The position numbers were made by a program, and so were the translations under genes. Of a stretch of 64,000 nt of DNA, positions 26,488 through 35,647 are shown piece by piece. The notes under the pieces were generated by a model. That model was given only the letters and a program-made list of their open reading frames with translations, was not told the origin of the DNA and made no database searches. This DNA is from JBDFMH01 sp047238125 (lineage in GTDB: Bacteria > Pseudomonadota > Alphaproteobacteria > Sphingomonadales > Sphingomonadaceae), in assembly GCF_047238125.1 (NCBI RefSeq), contig NZ_JBDFMH010000001.1, positions 1,550,001-1,614,000 on the forward strand, written 5' to 3'. Every line of letters starts with the position of its first letter. Position 1 is the first letter of the stretch.

Positions 26488-27900
26488 ATGACCGCCGAGC
26501 TGATCTCCACCGAACCCGCCACCGGCGCCACGCTGTGGCGTGGATCGATCGGGGATGCCGCCGCCGAAGTCGCCGCCGCCCGCGTCGGCTGGCGCGATTG
26601 GGCCGCGCGCCCGCTGACCGTACGGGTCGAAACACTGCGACGCTTCGCCAATGTCTTGCGGCAGAAGCAGGATGGCTTCGCCGATCTGATCGCCCGCGAG
26701 ACCGGCAAGCCGCTGTGGGAAGCGCGCACCGAAGTCGAAAGCGTGATCAACAAGGTCGATATCTCGGTATCGGCCTATGCCGAACGGACCCCGCAGCGCC
26801 GGCTTGAAGGCGCAATGGGCGCCAAGAATGCACTGCGCCACAAGCCGCACGGCGTGCTGGCCGTGCTGGGGCCGTTCAACTTCCCGGCGCATTTGCCCAA
26901 CGGCCATATTGTGCCCGCGCTGCTCGCGGGCAACGCAGTCGTCTTCAAGCCGTCTGAAAAGACCCCCGCGACAGGCGCCTTCCTGGTCGATTGCTATCGC
27001 GAGGCCGGCGTGCCCGCCGCCGCGATCCGGCTGCTGGTCGGCGGCCCTGATACAGGCCGGGCGCTGGCCGGCGATCCGGGCATCGACGGCCTGCTGTTCA
27101 CCGGATCGCCGCGGGCGGGGCTGGCGTTGCATCGCCAGTTCGCCGACACTCCGAACAAAATCCTGGCGCTGGAACTGGGCGGCAATAACCCGCTCGTCGT
27201 CTGGGATACGGTCCATATCCCCGCCGCCGCCATCCTTTGCGCGCAATCCGCTTTTCTTTCCGCCGGTCAGCGCTGCACCGCCGCGCGCCGCCTGATCGTG
27301 CGCGACGGCGCTTGCGACCAGCTTGTCGAGGAACTGGGCAAGCTGATCGATCGGTTGATCGTGGGCGGCCCGCACGATGATCCGCAGCCGTTCATGGGCC
27401 CGGTGATCGACAACGAGACGGCGGACATGGTTCAGGAACGGTTCCTGGATCTGCTGCTGGCCGGCGGCCGCCCGATCAAGCAGCTCGCCCGCCCGCTGGC
27501 CGATCGCCCGTTCCTGAGCCCCGCGCTGATCGACGTGACGAACGTGGCCGAACGGCCGGATGCGGAAATCTTCGGCCCGGTGCTGCAACTGGTCCGCGTG
27601 CCCGATTTCGATGCCGCGATCGCCGAGGCGAACAATACCCGCTTCGGTCTTGCAGCCTCGCTGATCGCGGATGATCCCGCGCATTATGATCGCTTCTGGT
27701 CGAATATCAGGGCCGGCGTGGTCAACTGGAACCGGCCCACCAACGGCGCGCCGTCCAACGCCCCGTTCGGCGGCGTCGGCCTGTCGGGCAATCATCGGCC
27801 CAGTGCCTATTACGCGGCGGATTATTGCGCCTATCCGGTCACTTCGTCCGAAACCGAGCAGCCGCGCGCCTCGATCGGCATCGGGCTTCGAGATCAGTAG
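26488..27900 (+). CDS. astD: Succinylglutamate-semialdehyde dehydrogenase
   Basis: This 470-residue aldehyde dehydrogenase carries the NAD-binding GPFNFPAHLPNGH and TGSPRAG, the catalytic Glu in ELGGNNP and the catalytic Cys in GQRCTAARR. The GPFNFPxHLPNGHIVPALLAGN block is typical of AstD, which oxidises N-succinylglutamate semialdehyde in the arginine succinyltransferase pathway. The other ast genes are not in the window, so pathway membership rests on sequence similarity alone. It follows selO closely and is followed by cobA after 78 bp. Confidence 0.9.
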   Translation: MTAELISTEPATGATLWRGSIGDAAAEVAAARVGWRDWAARPLTVRVETLRRFANVLRQKQDGFADLIARETGKPLWEARTEVESVINKVDISVSAYAERTPQRRLEGAMGAKNALRHKPHGVLAVLGPFNFPAHLPNGHIVPALLAGNAVVFKPSEKTPATGAFLVDCYREAGVPAAAIRLLVGGPDTGRALAGDPGIDGLLFTGSPRAGLALHRQFADTPNKILALELGGNNPLVVWDTVHIPAAAILCAQSAFLSAGQRCTAARRLIVRDGACDQLVEELGKLIDRLIVGGPHDDPQPFMGPVIDNETADMVQERFLDLLLAGGRPIKQLARPLADRPFLSPALIDVTNVAERPDAEIFGPVLQLVRVPDFDAAIAEANNTRFGLAASLIADDPAHYDRFWSNIRAGVVNWNRPTNGAPSNAPFGGVGLSGNHRPSAYYAADYCAYPVTSSETEQPRASIGIGLRDQ

Positions 27901-27978
27901 CGGCGGCGAAAGCACCGCTTCCACCACCCCAAGCAACCGTCGATTGCACCGGGCGCGGGCGCGGCCCATCTGCCTGCC

Positions 27979-28767
27979 ATGGCAAGCTTGCTCGATCCAG
28001 CTGCGCACGGGCGCGTGATCCTCGTCGGTGCGGGCCCGGGCGACCCCGGCCTGCTGACGGTGCGCGCGGTCGAGGCGCTGGCCCAGGCGGATGTCGTCGT
28101 CCATGACGGGTTGATCGACATGCGCGTGCTCGATCTGGCCCCGGCCGATGCGCAGCGCATCTCGGTCGCCAAGCAGCGCGATCGCCACACCCTGCCGCAG
28201 GATTCGATCAACGCGCTGATCGTGGCGCATGTCCGCGCCGGGTCGGTAGTGGTGCGGCTCAAGGGCGGCGATCCCTTCGTGTTCGGCCGTGGCGGCGAGG
28301 AGGTGGAGGCGGTCCGCGCAGCCGGCCTGCCGGTCGAAGTTGTCCCCGGCGTCTCGGCGGCACTGGGCTGTGCTGCCGAAGCGATGCTGCCGCTCACCCA
28401 TCGCGATTGGGCGTCTGCGGTCAGCTTCGTGGCGGGCACCTGCCAGGGATTGAGCGAGCAGGACTGGTCGGGCCTGGCCGGCACTGGCCGCACGCTCGTG
28501 ATCTACATGGGCGTCACCAATGCCGGCGCGATCGCGGACAAGCTGATGGCGGACGGCGTTTCCCCCGGTTTGCCGGTGGCGGTGCTGGAACGCGGCACGA
28601 TGGAAGGATCGCGCGCGCTGCGCACTCTGTTGGCCGATCTCGGCGACATGGTAACGCGCGAAGCCGTGAAGAGTCCGGCGATCCTGGTGGTGGGCGAAGT
28701 GGTGCTGCTGTCCGATGCGGAGAACCGGCTCGGCTTGCTCGCGCAGACCGCGGAGGCGATGGCGTGA
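27979..28767 (+). CDS. cobA: Uroporphyrinogen-III C-methyltransferase
   Basis: This 262-residue SAM-dependent enzyme methylates uroporphyrinogen III to precorrin-2, the first step towards siroheme, the cofactor of the sulfite reductase encoded just downstream. The motifs are VGAGPGDPGLLT at the N-terminus, VRLKGGDPFVFGRGGEE, and PGVSAALG. It is the single-domain type, without the CysG oxidase/ferrochelatase part, so another protein must finish siroheme. Its stop overlaps the DUF2849 start (GTGA at 28764-28767). It opens a five-gene sulfate-assimilation operon. Confidence 0.94.
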   Translation: MASLLDPAAHGRVILVGAGPGDPGLLTVRAVEALAQADVVVHDGLIDMRVLDLAPADAQRISVAKQRDRHTLPQDSINALIVAHVRAGSVVVRLKGGDPFVFGRGGEEVEAVRAAGLPVEVVPGVSAALGCAAEAMLPLTHRDWASAVSFVAGTCQGLSEQDWSGLAGTGRTLVIYMGVTNAGAIADKLMADGVSPGLPVAVLERGTMEGSRALRTLLADLGDMVTREAVKSPAILVVGEVVLLSDAENRLGLLAQTAEAMA

Positions 28768-29060
28768 AGATCCTCACCGGAAATGATCTGGTAACGGGCG
28801 ACGTCATCTGGTGGACGGGCAGCGACTGGTCGCGCCACGTGGCGGATGCGGCCGATGTCGGCGCTGCTGGCGAGGCGATCCTGGCGCGCGAGGAAGCCGC
28901 ACGCCGCGTCAACGCCAGCTATGCGATCGACGCGGAGCCGACGCCCGATGGCCCCCGCCCCGCCCATATCAAGGACCGCATCCGTGCCGCCGGCCCGACC
29001 GTACGGCCCGACCTCTGTCTCAAGCCGGCCGACCCTTCGTCCGGCAGTTGGGTGATCTGA
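28764..29060 (+). CDS. DUF2849 family protein
   Basis: This 98-residue protein starts at a GTG overlapping the cobA stop. It begins VKILTGNDLVTGDVIWWTGS and ends with the family's HIKDRIRAxGPTVRPDL block. DUF2849 proteins lie almost always between a siroheme methyltransferase and cysI in alphaproteobacteria, so a helper role in sulfite reduction is likely, though its function is not known. The stop overlaps the cysI start by one base (TGATG). No cofactor motif is visible. Confidence 0.9.
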   Translation: MKILTGNDLVTGDVIWWTGSDWSRHVADAADVGAAGEAILAREEAARRVNASYAIDAEPTPDGPRPAHIKDRIRAAGPTVRPDLCLKPADPSSGSWVI

Positions 29061-30694
29061 TGTACCGCTACGATCAGTATGACCATGCGATGGTCGCCGC
29101 CCGCGTCGATGAATTCGCAGATCAGGTCCGCCGCCGCCTGGCCGGCGAGATGACCGAGGATCAGTTCAAGCCGCTGCGGCTGATGAACGGCCTCTATCTG
29201 CAGCTGCACGCCTATATGCTGCGCGTCGCGGTGCCCTATGGCACGCTCGACAGCCGGCAATTGCGCATGCTGGCGCACATCGCGCGCAAATATGATCGCG
29301 ATTACGGGCATTTCACCACCCGCCAGAACATCCAGTACAACTGGATCAAGCTGGAGGATGCGCCTGCTATCCTGGCCGATCTGGCCTCGGTCGAGATGCA
29401 TGCCATCCAGACCAGCGGCAACTGCATCCGCAACATCTCGTCCGACCAATATGCGGGCGCGGCCGCCGACGAAGTCACCGATCCGCGCATCTGGGCGGAG
29501 CTGCTGCGCCAATGGTCCAGCTTCCACCCGGAATTCACCTATCTGCCGCGCAAGTTCAAGATTGCCGTCATTGCCTCCGACGAAGATCGCGCCGCGGTTC
29601 AGCTGCACGACATCGGCCTGCAGATGGTGCAGGGTGAAGCCGGCGCGCTCGGGGCCCGCGTGTTCGTGGGCGGTGGCATGGGCCGCACGCCGATGATCGC
29701 ACCGGTGATCCGGGATTTCGTGCCCGTCGACGATCTGTTGAGCTATATGGAAGCGTGCCTGCGCGTCTATAATCGCTACGGCCGGCGCGACAATATCTAC
29801 AAGGCGCGGATCAAGATCCTGGTCCACGAAATCGGCGCGGACGAGTATCGCCGTCAGGTCGAGGAAGAGTTCATCGCGGTCAAGGCGCTCGGGATCGATC
29901 CCCCGCAGGCCGAATATGATCGCATCGCCGCCTTCTTCGCGCCGCCCGCATTCGAAACCGGGCTGGGCGACGGCGTCGATCGCAGCGATCCCGATTTCGC
30001 GCTGTGGCTCGATCAGAACGTCAAACCACACAAGCAACCCGGCTATGCGATCGTAAATATCAGCCTGAAGCCGATCGGTGGCATTCCTGGAGATGCCTCG
30101 TCCGCGCAGATCGATCTGATCGCCGACCTTGCCGAGCGCTACAGCTTCGATGAAGCGCGCGTCACCCATGCGCAGAACATCGTGCTGCCCCATGTCCGCA
30201 AGGCTGATCTCCATGCCATCTGGCAGGCGCTCGACGGCGCGGATCTCGCGACTGCCAATCTCGACCTGATCAGCGACATCATCGCCTGCCCGGGGCTCGA
30301 TTATTGCAGCCTCGCCAATGCCCGATCGATCCCGCTGGCACAGAAGATCGCGAACCGCTTCGCCGATGCCGATCGCCAGCGCGATCTTGGGGAACTGAAG
30401 CTGAAGATCTCGGGCTGCATCAACGCCTGCGGCCACCATCATGCCGGCCATATCGGCATCCTGGGCGTCGATCGGAAAGGCACCGAGAATTATCAGCTGC
30501 TGCTGGGCGGATCGGGTGCCGAGGATGCCAGCCTCGCGCGCATCGCCGGCCCGGGCTTTTCCGAAGATGGCATCGTTGACGCGATCGAGCGCACGGTGGA
30601 GCGCTACCGCGCCGAGCGCGAGCCTGGCGAACGCTTCCTCGATACCTATCGCCGCGTCGGCTTCGCACCGTTCAAGGAGGCGATCTATGGCTGA
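29060..30694 (+). CDS. cysI: Sulfite reductase hemoprotein (nitrite/sulfite reductase family)
   Basis: This 544-residue enzyme reduces sulfite to sulfide by six electrons. The [4Fe-4S]-siroheme cysteines are present as CPGLDYC (about 413-419) and CINAC (about 453-457). Two ferredoxin-like half-domains are recognisable (HFTTRQNIQYNW and RVTHAQNIVLPHV). It is of the one-component type found in alphaproteobacteria, and no flavoprotein CysJ is encoded next to it. The start at 29060 is fixed by the one-base overlap with the DUF2849 stop. Its 3' end overlaps the DUF934 start by 8 bp. Confidence 0.94.
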   Translation: MYRYDQYDHAMVAARVDEFADQVRRRLAGEMTEDQFKPLRLMNGLYLQLHAYMLRVAVPYGTLDSRQLRMLAHIARKYDRDYGHFTTRQNIQYNWIKLEDAPAILADLASVEMHAIQTSGNCIRNISSDQYAGAAADEVTDPRIWAELLRQWSSFHPEFTYLPRKFKIAVIASDEDRAAVQLHDIGLQMVQGEAGALGARVFVGGGMGRTPMIAPVIRDFVPVDDLLSYMEACLRVYNRYGRRDNIYKARIKILVHEIGADEYRRQVEEEFIAVKALGIDPPQAEYDRIAAFFAPPAFETGLGDGVDRSDPDFALWLDQNVKPHKQPGYAIVNISLKPIGGIPGDASSAQIDLIADLAERYSFDEARVTHAQNIVLPHVRKADLHAIWQALDGADLATANLDLISDIIACPGLDYCSLANARSIPLAQKIANRFADADRQRDLGELKLKISGCINACGHHHAGHIGILGVDRKGTENYQLLLGGSGAEDASLARIAGPGFSEDGIVDAIERTVERYRAEREPGERFLDTYRRVGFAPFKEAIYG

Positions 30695-31112
30695 TCCGCT
30701 CCGCTTCCGCGATGACGAGCCGCACGAGGAACCGGCGGTCACGCTCGACGCCTTTCTCGGCCAGACCAACGCCACCGCCGTCCGCCTGGAATCGGACGAG
30801 GATGCCCGCAAGCTGCTGCCGCATCTCGGCCAGCTCGCGCTGATCGAGATCGCCTTTCCCAAGTTTCGCGATGGCCGCGGCTATTCAGCCGGCCGGATCC
30901 TGCGTGAAGCCGGTTATACCGGCGAACTGCGTGCGCAGGGCGATGTACTCGTCGATCAGATCCCGCTGATGCGCCGCTGCGGCTTCGACAGTTTCGCACC
31001 CGAAGCGGCGATCGACGAAGCCGTGCTGGCCCGCTCGCTCGCGCGCTACGATCATGCCTACCAGCGCGCTGCGGACGATACGCGGCCGATCTGGGCTCTG
31101 CGCCATGGGTGA
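30687..31112 (+). CDS. DUF934 family protein
   Basis: This 141-residue protein has the family blocks ARKLLPHLGQLALIEIAFPK, FRDGRGYSAGRILRE and GDVLVDQIPLMRRCGFDSF. DUF934 proteins are constant neighbours of cysI and cysH in proteobacteria and are believed to assist sulfite reductase. The catalytic role has not been defined to my knowledge. An AAGGAGGCG site inside the end of cysI serves the ATG at 30687. Its 3' end overlaps cysH by 8 bp. Confidence 0.93.
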   Translation: MADPLRFRDDEPHEEPAVTLDAFLGQTNATAVRLESDEDARKLLPHLGQLALIEIAFPKFRDGRGYSAGRILREAGYTGELRAQGDVLVDQIPLMRRCGFDSFAPEAAIDEAVLARSLARYDHAYQRAADDTRPIWALRHG

Positions 31113-31875
31113 ACCGGCGCGTATTCCCGATCTGATCGATACCACGCCGGCCTTCGTGGAGGCAGACGCGGCCGTGCTGAACGCGCGTTTCGCCGGCGTT
31201 TCGACCCAGGACATGCTGGCCGAACTGCTGACCGGCGAACTCAGGGGCCGGATTGCCGCCGTGTCCTCGTTCGGCGCGGAATCGGCGGTGCTGCTGCACA
31301 TGATCGCCGCCGTCGATCGCGACGTGCCGGTGATCTTCACCAATACGCAGAAGATGTTCGGCGAGACGCTGGCCTATCGCGATACGCTCGCCGAGCAGCT
31401 CGGCCTGACCGATCTGCGCGTCTATCGCCCCGATCCACGCCTGATCGCGGAGCGCGACAAGACCGGGCTGCGCTGGTCCTACGATCCCGACGGCTGCTGC
31501 GCGATCCGCAAGGTCGAGCCGCTGCGCCGCGCACTGGCGCCGTTCGATGCCTGGATCTCGGGCCGCAAGGGTTTCCAGGCCAGGACCCGCGCCACGCTGC
31601 CGCGGTTCGAGATCGACGCCGACAATGGCGGCGGCCGCCTGAAGATCAATCCGCTGGCCGATTGGGACAAGCCGCGGCTCGATGCCTATTTCGCCGAGCA
31701 TGATCTGCCGCGCCATCCGCTGGAGGCCGACGGCTATCCCTCGATCGGCTGCGCGCCGTGCACCAGCAAGGTCCTGCCCGGCGAAGACCCGCGCGCCGGT
31801 CGCTGGCGGGGGTGGGACAAGGTCGAATGCGGGATCCACGTGCCCGAGAAGCCGGGCGAGGAACCGGTCTTCTGA
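31105..31875 (+). CDS. cysH: Phosphoadenylyl/adenylyl-sulfate reductase
   Basis: This 256-residue enzyme reduces APS or PAPS to sulfite using thioredoxin. The P-loop-like SSFGAESAVLLH and the substrate-binding YRPDP are present. Four cysteines (CC in DGCCAIRK and CxxC in CAPC) ligate a [4Fe-4S] cluster, which points to the APS-reducing bacterial type. The catalytic Cys sits in ECGIH near the C-terminus. The ATG at 31105 lies inside the DUF934 gene. It ends the cobA-DUF2849-cysI-DUF934-cysH operon. No cysDN genes follow in the window. Confidence 0.94.
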   Translation: MGEPARIPDLIDTTPAFVEADAAVLNARFAGVSTQDMLAELLTGELRGRIAAVSSFGAESAVLLHMIAAVDRDVPVIFTNTQKMFGETLAYRDTLAEQLGLTDLRVYRPDPRLIAERDKTGLRWSYDPDGCCAIRKVEPLRRALAPFDAWISGRKGFQARTRATLPRFEIDADNGGGRLKINPLADWDKPRLDAYFAEHDLPRHPLEADGYPSIGCAPCTSKVLPGEDPRAGRWRGWDKVECGIHVPEKPGEEPVF

Positions 31876-31965
31876 AACTTCCACGGCGTTCCCGTTTCCC
31901 AAACGACACTGGCAATCGGCAGATAACAGGCATAGCCTCCGTGTCTCACGATGGGAGTGCATTCG

Positions 31966-32790
31966 ATGGCACGGTGGCTTGTCGCGACTTCGCTCGGCGG
32001 CCTGGCTCTGGCAGCGCAGGCACAGACACCGCCCGGCCTATCCGATCTTGTGGGCGCCCGCGCGGCAGGGGGCGAGACTCAGCTCGAAGCGCGTGGCTTT
32101 CGATCGATCCGAACCAGCACCGATGATGACCGCAAATATTCGAGCTGGTGGAATGCCGAACGTCGGCAGTGCGTCATGGTCGCCACGTCGGACGGACGCT
32201 ACGCCTCGATCACCACTACGCCAGCAGCGGATTGCGACCAGCGAACCGCCGCGGTCGACCGGCGCGACGACCGCTATCGACCCCAGCCGATCGCACAACG
32301 CGGGGCATCGGGCATCCGCCAGTCGCCGAGCTATGCGCAGGATCGCGGAGCGATCCAAGTCGGCGGCAATGAGGTCGATCTCGGTCTGGTTTGCTTCGGC
32401 GATGGCCAACGGCCGGGCCTGGCCACCACCTATGGCTGGTCCTGGAACAGCCGACGCGACCGTTACGATTATGGCAACCGCACGGAACTGGAGCCGCAGC
32501 AGTTCGACGCATCGGTGATGATCCAGCTGTGGGGGGATGGCGGCCGGATCAGCCTGCCGAAGAAGCTGATCCCGCCGATCAACACGCGCGGGCAGGACGG
32601 TTGGTGGGATCTCTATGATGTCGAGACCGGGCCGGATCTGATCCGCGCCAGATATCGGCTCAACGGCCTCAACAAACCCAGCATCACGATCAACCGACGC
32701 AGCGGGCAGATCACGATCGTCGGCACGCAGCCCTATGGATTTCGCGGCACCTGCGACCTCATCGACGGAGACGATCATCGCCGGTTCTGA
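31966..32790 (+). CDS. Exported protein of unknown function
   Basis: This 274-residue protein has a signal peptide (MARWLVATSLGGLALAAQAQ). The mature part opens with a segment reminiscent of small periplasmic domains (LSDLVGARAAGGETQLEARG, then a KYSSWWNAERRQCV stretch). After an Arg-rich linker (about 90-125) comes a beta-rich C-terminal domain with RYRLNGLNKPSITINRRSG. I do not recognise it as a named family. GGGAG lies before the ATG at 31966, which is preferred over an ATG five codons upstream. It stands alone after cysH. Confidence 0.72.
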   Translation: MARWLVATSLGGLALAAQAQTPPGLSDLVGARAAGGETQLEARGFRSIRTSTDDDRKYSSWWNAERRQCVMVATSDGRYASITTTPAADCDQRTAAVDRRDDRYRPQPIAQRGASGIRQSPSYAQDRGAIQVGGNEVDLGLVCFGDGQRPGLATTYGWSWNSRRDRYDYGNRTELEPQQFDASVMIQLWGDGGRISLPKKLIPPINTRGQDGWWDLYDVETGPDLIRARYRLNGLNKPSITINRRSGQITIVGTQPYGFRGTCDLIDGDDHRRF

Positions 32791-32799
32791 ACGCGCCGG

Positions 32800-33468
32800 T
32801 CAATGTACGACGATCAGCGCAATCGCGAGAAAGGCGACTAGCCCCTGCGCGAAAGCCAGCAGGGCCGAGCCGAACCCGCGCAGCAGGCCCCCGCCCAGCA
32901 CCGCAAACCAGCGCGCCTCGACAAGCAGATAGATAAGTGGCGCAATCACGAAGATCGCGCTTCCGGCCGTACGCAGCGCCGGCAAATGCGCTTGGCTGGC
33001 ACTGCCGCCGATGCTGATCGCGAGCGCGAAGGCGGCTGTCGGATAGCATTGCGCATAAAAGGGCAGCCGCAAGGTCGATCGGTCCAGTGCGAGTTTGCGG
33101 CTGCGCACGGATCGCAGCGCCATCGCCAGCGGGAAGATCGCGAACAGCAGCAATCGCAGCAACAGCAGGCTACTGTCGTCCTTGATCAGCGCCGCCAGTC
33201 CGTGGCGACTGGTCACCAAAGCATTCGTGTCTCCCAGTGCCAGTTCGATGGTGTGTGCCAGCAGCAGGCACAGCGCAAGGAACAGCGGCGGGCTGAGCGC
33301 TTCCTGATATTGCTCGGTATCCGGCAGGCCGAGCTGGCTGTCGGCATAGGCCATCATCGACAAAGGTCCGGTCAGTACACGCCAGAGCGTGACCGGCAGG
33401 AACAACACCCAGCTCATGACTTCGTAGAGCAGTTCGTCGAGCGAGCTCAGCCATTGCATGAAGTTCAT
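32800..33468 (-). CDS. Integral membrane protein of unknown function
   Basis: This 222-residue protein has about five hydrophobic segments: near 15-35, 60-78, 100-118, 140-158 and 165-215 (the last could be two helices). Its N-terminus (MNFMQWLSSLDELLYEVMSW, then FLPVTLWRVLTGP) matches a group of small conserved proteobacterial membrane proteins without known function. There is no transporter signature. It is convergent with the exported-protein gene, with only 9 bp between stops. Confidence 0.72.
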   Translation of the reverse strand: MNFMQWLSSLDELLYEVMSWVLFLPVTLWRVLTGPLSMMAYADSQLGLPDTEQYQEALSPPLFLALCLLLAHTIELALGDTNALVTSRHGLAALIKDDSSLLLLRLLLFAIFPLAMALRSVRSRKLALDRSTLRLPFYAQCYPTAAFALAISIGGSASQAHLPALRTAGSAIFVIAPLIYLLVEARWFAVLGGGLLRGFGSALLAFAQGLVAFLAIALIVVH

Positions 33469-33551
33469 GGCGCATCCTTGCGCAGCCGGGGTGTGGGAGC
33501 AACGCCGTTTCAGGCGCGCGTTCCAGCCCCTGGCAACGGCGTCGATCGAAA

Positions 33552-35066
33552 TCAGCCCATCGATTCCGGTCGATAGCTGTCGTCAATGTAGTCACTGAAC
33601 CGCGTGATCCGGCTCTCGAACTTCAGCTTCACCTTGCCGGTGGCCCCGTGGCGCTGCTTGGCGATGATCAGTTCGGACAGGCCGAACGCGCGCTCCATGT
33701 CGCGTGCCCAGGCTTCGTGCGCCTCGAATGTCTTGGCATCGTCGCCGTCCATCGGCCGCTTCGGCTCGCGCCCCGCGACATAATATTCCTCGCGGTAGAC
33801 GAACCACACCATGTCGGCGTCCTGCTCGATCGATCCCGATTCGCGCAGATCCGAAAGCTGCGGTCGCTTGTCCTCGCGCTGCTCGACCGCGCGGCTGAGC
33901 TGCGAGAGCGCGATCACCGGCACGTGCAGTTCCTTCGCCAGCGTCTTCAGGCCACGGCTGATCTCGGAGATTTCCTGGACGCGATTGCCGTCGGAGCTGC
34001 GACCCGACCCCTGCAGCAGCTGCAGATAATCGACTACGACCAGATTGATGCCGCGCTGCCGCTTCAGCCGGCGCGCGCGCGTGCGCAGCGCCGCGATCGT
34101 CAGCCCGGGCGTGTCGTCGATATAGAGCGGCAGCTGCTCGAGCTCGGCCGCAGCCCGCGCCAGGTTGCGGAAATCGATCTGGCTGATCTTGCCCATGCGC
34201 AGATTTTCGGAGCTGATCCCCGACTGTTCGGACAGGATGCGCGTCGCCAGCTGATCGGCCGACATTTCGAGACTGAAGAAGGCGACAGCGGCCCCGACCG
34301 ATTTCTCCTCTTCGATCCCGTCCTCCTTGTCGCGCATCAGCCGCTGGGCCGCGTTAAAGGCGATGTTGGTAGCAAGCGACGTCTTGCCCATACCCGGCCG
34401 CCCGGCGAGGATCACGAGATCGGATCGGTGCAAGCCGCCGATCTTGCTGTTCACCGAATCGAGCCCGGTGGTGAAGCCGGACAGGTGCCCGCCCGAGTTC
34501 AGCGCGCGCTGCGCCTGTTCCACCGCCAGCCGGGTCGCTTGCCCGAAACTCTTGACGCTGCCGGTCTCGCCGCCCTGTTCGGCCACGCGATACAGCGCGA
34601 CTTCGGCGTCCTCGATCTGGCTCTTGGGATCGACGGTCTGGCTGGTGTCGACCGCCTTTTCCACCATCTCGCGGCCGACGCCGATCAGTTCACGCAGCAG
34701 CGCCAGATCATAGATCTGCTCCGCGAAATCGCGCGCGCCGATCAGCGCCGCGCCCGATCCGGTCAGCTGCGCCAGATAGGCCGGGCCGCCCAGCTCGCGC
34801 ATATCGGCGTCGGCCTCGAACATGGGCTTCAGCGTGACGGGATTCGCCACCATGTTGCGATCCGCCAGCCGCAGGATCGCTTCGTAGACGCGACCGTGCA
34901 CGGCTTCGAAGAAATGCTCCGGCCGCAACCGGATCTGGATATCCTCGACCAGCCGGTTGTCGATCATCAGCGCGCCCAGCAGCGCGGCTTCCGCCTCGGC
35001 ATTGGCGGGCAGCGACGGCGGGGTGCCCCCGGGGGGCTCGGGAATCAATCGGAGCGGTTCGGCCAT
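33552..35066 (-). CDS. dnaB: Replicative DNA helicase DnaB
   Basis: This 504-residue hexameric helicase unwinds DNA 5' to 3' at the replication fork. The N-terminal domain (PANAEAEAALLGALMID, about 20-120) is followed by a linker and a RecA-like motor with Walker A AGRPGMGKTSLATN, Walker B LVVVDYLQLLQG and a C-terminal DLRESGSIEQDADMV block. No intein is present. It lies alone and is divergent from the marR-like gene; the 122 bp between them include a palindrome over the marR start. Confidence 0.97.
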   Translation of the reverse strand: MAEPLRLIPEPPGGTPPSLPANAEAEAALLGALMIDNRLVEDIQIRLRPEHFFEAVHGRVYEAILRLADRNMVANPVTLKPMFEADADMRELGGPAYLAQLTGSGAALIGARDFAEQIYDLALLRELIGVGREMVEKAVDTSQTVDPKSQIEDAEVALYRVAEQGGETGSVKSFGQATRLAVEQAQRALNSGGHLSGFTTGLDSVNSKIGGLHRSDLVILAGRPGMGKTSLATNIAFNAAQRLMRDKEDGIEEEKSVGAAVAFFSLEMSADQLATRILSEQSGISSENLRMGKISQIDFRNLARAAAELEQLPLYIDDTPGLTIAALRTRARRLKRQRGINLVVVDYLQLLQGSGRSSDGNRVQEISEISRGLKTLAKELHVPVIALSQLSRAVEQREDKRPQLSDLRESGSIEQDADMVWFVYREEYYVAGREPKRPMDGDDAKTFEAHEAWARDMERAFGLSELIIAKQRHGATGKVKLKFESRITRFSDYIDDSYRPESMG

Positions 35067-35181
35067 CCCCCTTCATCGGCGCTCGCGCGGCGCGGCTCAA
35101 CCGCTTTGCGCCGGGCATCCACAGCCGATCGCCGGGCTGTGGATAAGGCGAGCTTGCAAAGCGTACAGCAAGTCCCGATAT

Positions 35182-35197
35182 TGTAACTATGCTTACA
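35182..35197. promoter_or_regulatory. Palindrome over the MarR start codon, likely operator
   Basis: TGTAA (35182-35186) and TTACA (35193-35197) are perfect inverse complements with a six-base centre that contains the ATG at 35189. MarR proteins commonly repress their own gene by binding such TTGTA/TACAA-type sites. No purine-rich ribosome-binding site precedes the ATG, so the message may be leaderless. Confidence 0.5.
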
Positions 35198-35647
35198 GAA
35201 CCTCACCAGTCGCTCGGCTTTCTCGCGCATGACGTCGCCCGCCAGTTCCGGCAGCGTTTCGATGAGGAAGCGCGCTCGCTCGGCGTGACGCGGCAGCAGT
35301 GGCGGGCGCTGATCCATCTGGCGCGGGTCGAAGGGCAGACCCAGACCGAATTGGCCGACCGGCTGGAAGTGGAGCGGATCACACTTTGCCGGATGATCGA
35401 TCGGCTGGCCGAAGCGGGGCTGGTCGAGCGTCGCGCCGATCCGTCCGACCGCCGCGTCTGGCGGCTGCACCTGATGCCGGCCGCGCACCAGATCGTCGAT
35501 CGTCTGGCGGAGATCGGCCGCGGTGTGGAGGCGGAGGCGACTGCGATCCTGTCGACGGCGGAACGGGTCGAGTTGCACCGATTGCTGGGCCGCGTGCTGC
35601 AGGGCATGCGCCGGTCGGGCGACGATGATCGGGAGGATGCGGCGTGA
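35189..35647 (+). CDS. MarR-family transcriptional regulator
   Basis: This 152-residue winged-helix regulator has an N-terminal dimerisation helix (LGFLAHDVARQFRQRF), a DNA-recognition region (about 45-75, with GQTQTELADRLEVERITLCR) and the wing RADPSDRRVWRL. Such proteins repress efflux genes and release DNA on binding a small phenolic ligand. It is coupled by GTGA to the adaptor gene downstream, and a palindrome covers its own start codon, so autoregulation of the pair is likely. Confidence 0.93.
   Translation: MLTEPHQSLGFLAHDVARQFRQRFDEEARSLGVTRQQWRALIHLARVEGQTQTELADRLEVERITLCRMIDRLAEAGLVERRADPSDRRVWRLHLMPAAHQIVDRLAEIGRGVEAEATAILSTAERVELHRLLGRVLQGMRRSGDDDREDAA

Noticed and set aside
25582..28401. 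A 939-codon minus-strand open frame
   Set aside because: It lies opposite selO, astD and cobA, which have clear family matches. Its translation has no domain pattern and is rich in Arg, Ala, Gly and Asp, as expected from antisense of high-GC genes.
28919..30862. A 647-codon minus-strand open frame
   Set aside because: It is the antisense shadow of cysI and the DUF2849/DUF934 genes. It has no recognisable motif.
33648..35186. A 512-codon plus-strand open frame
   Set aside because: It is opposite dnaB, whose helicase motifs are complete.
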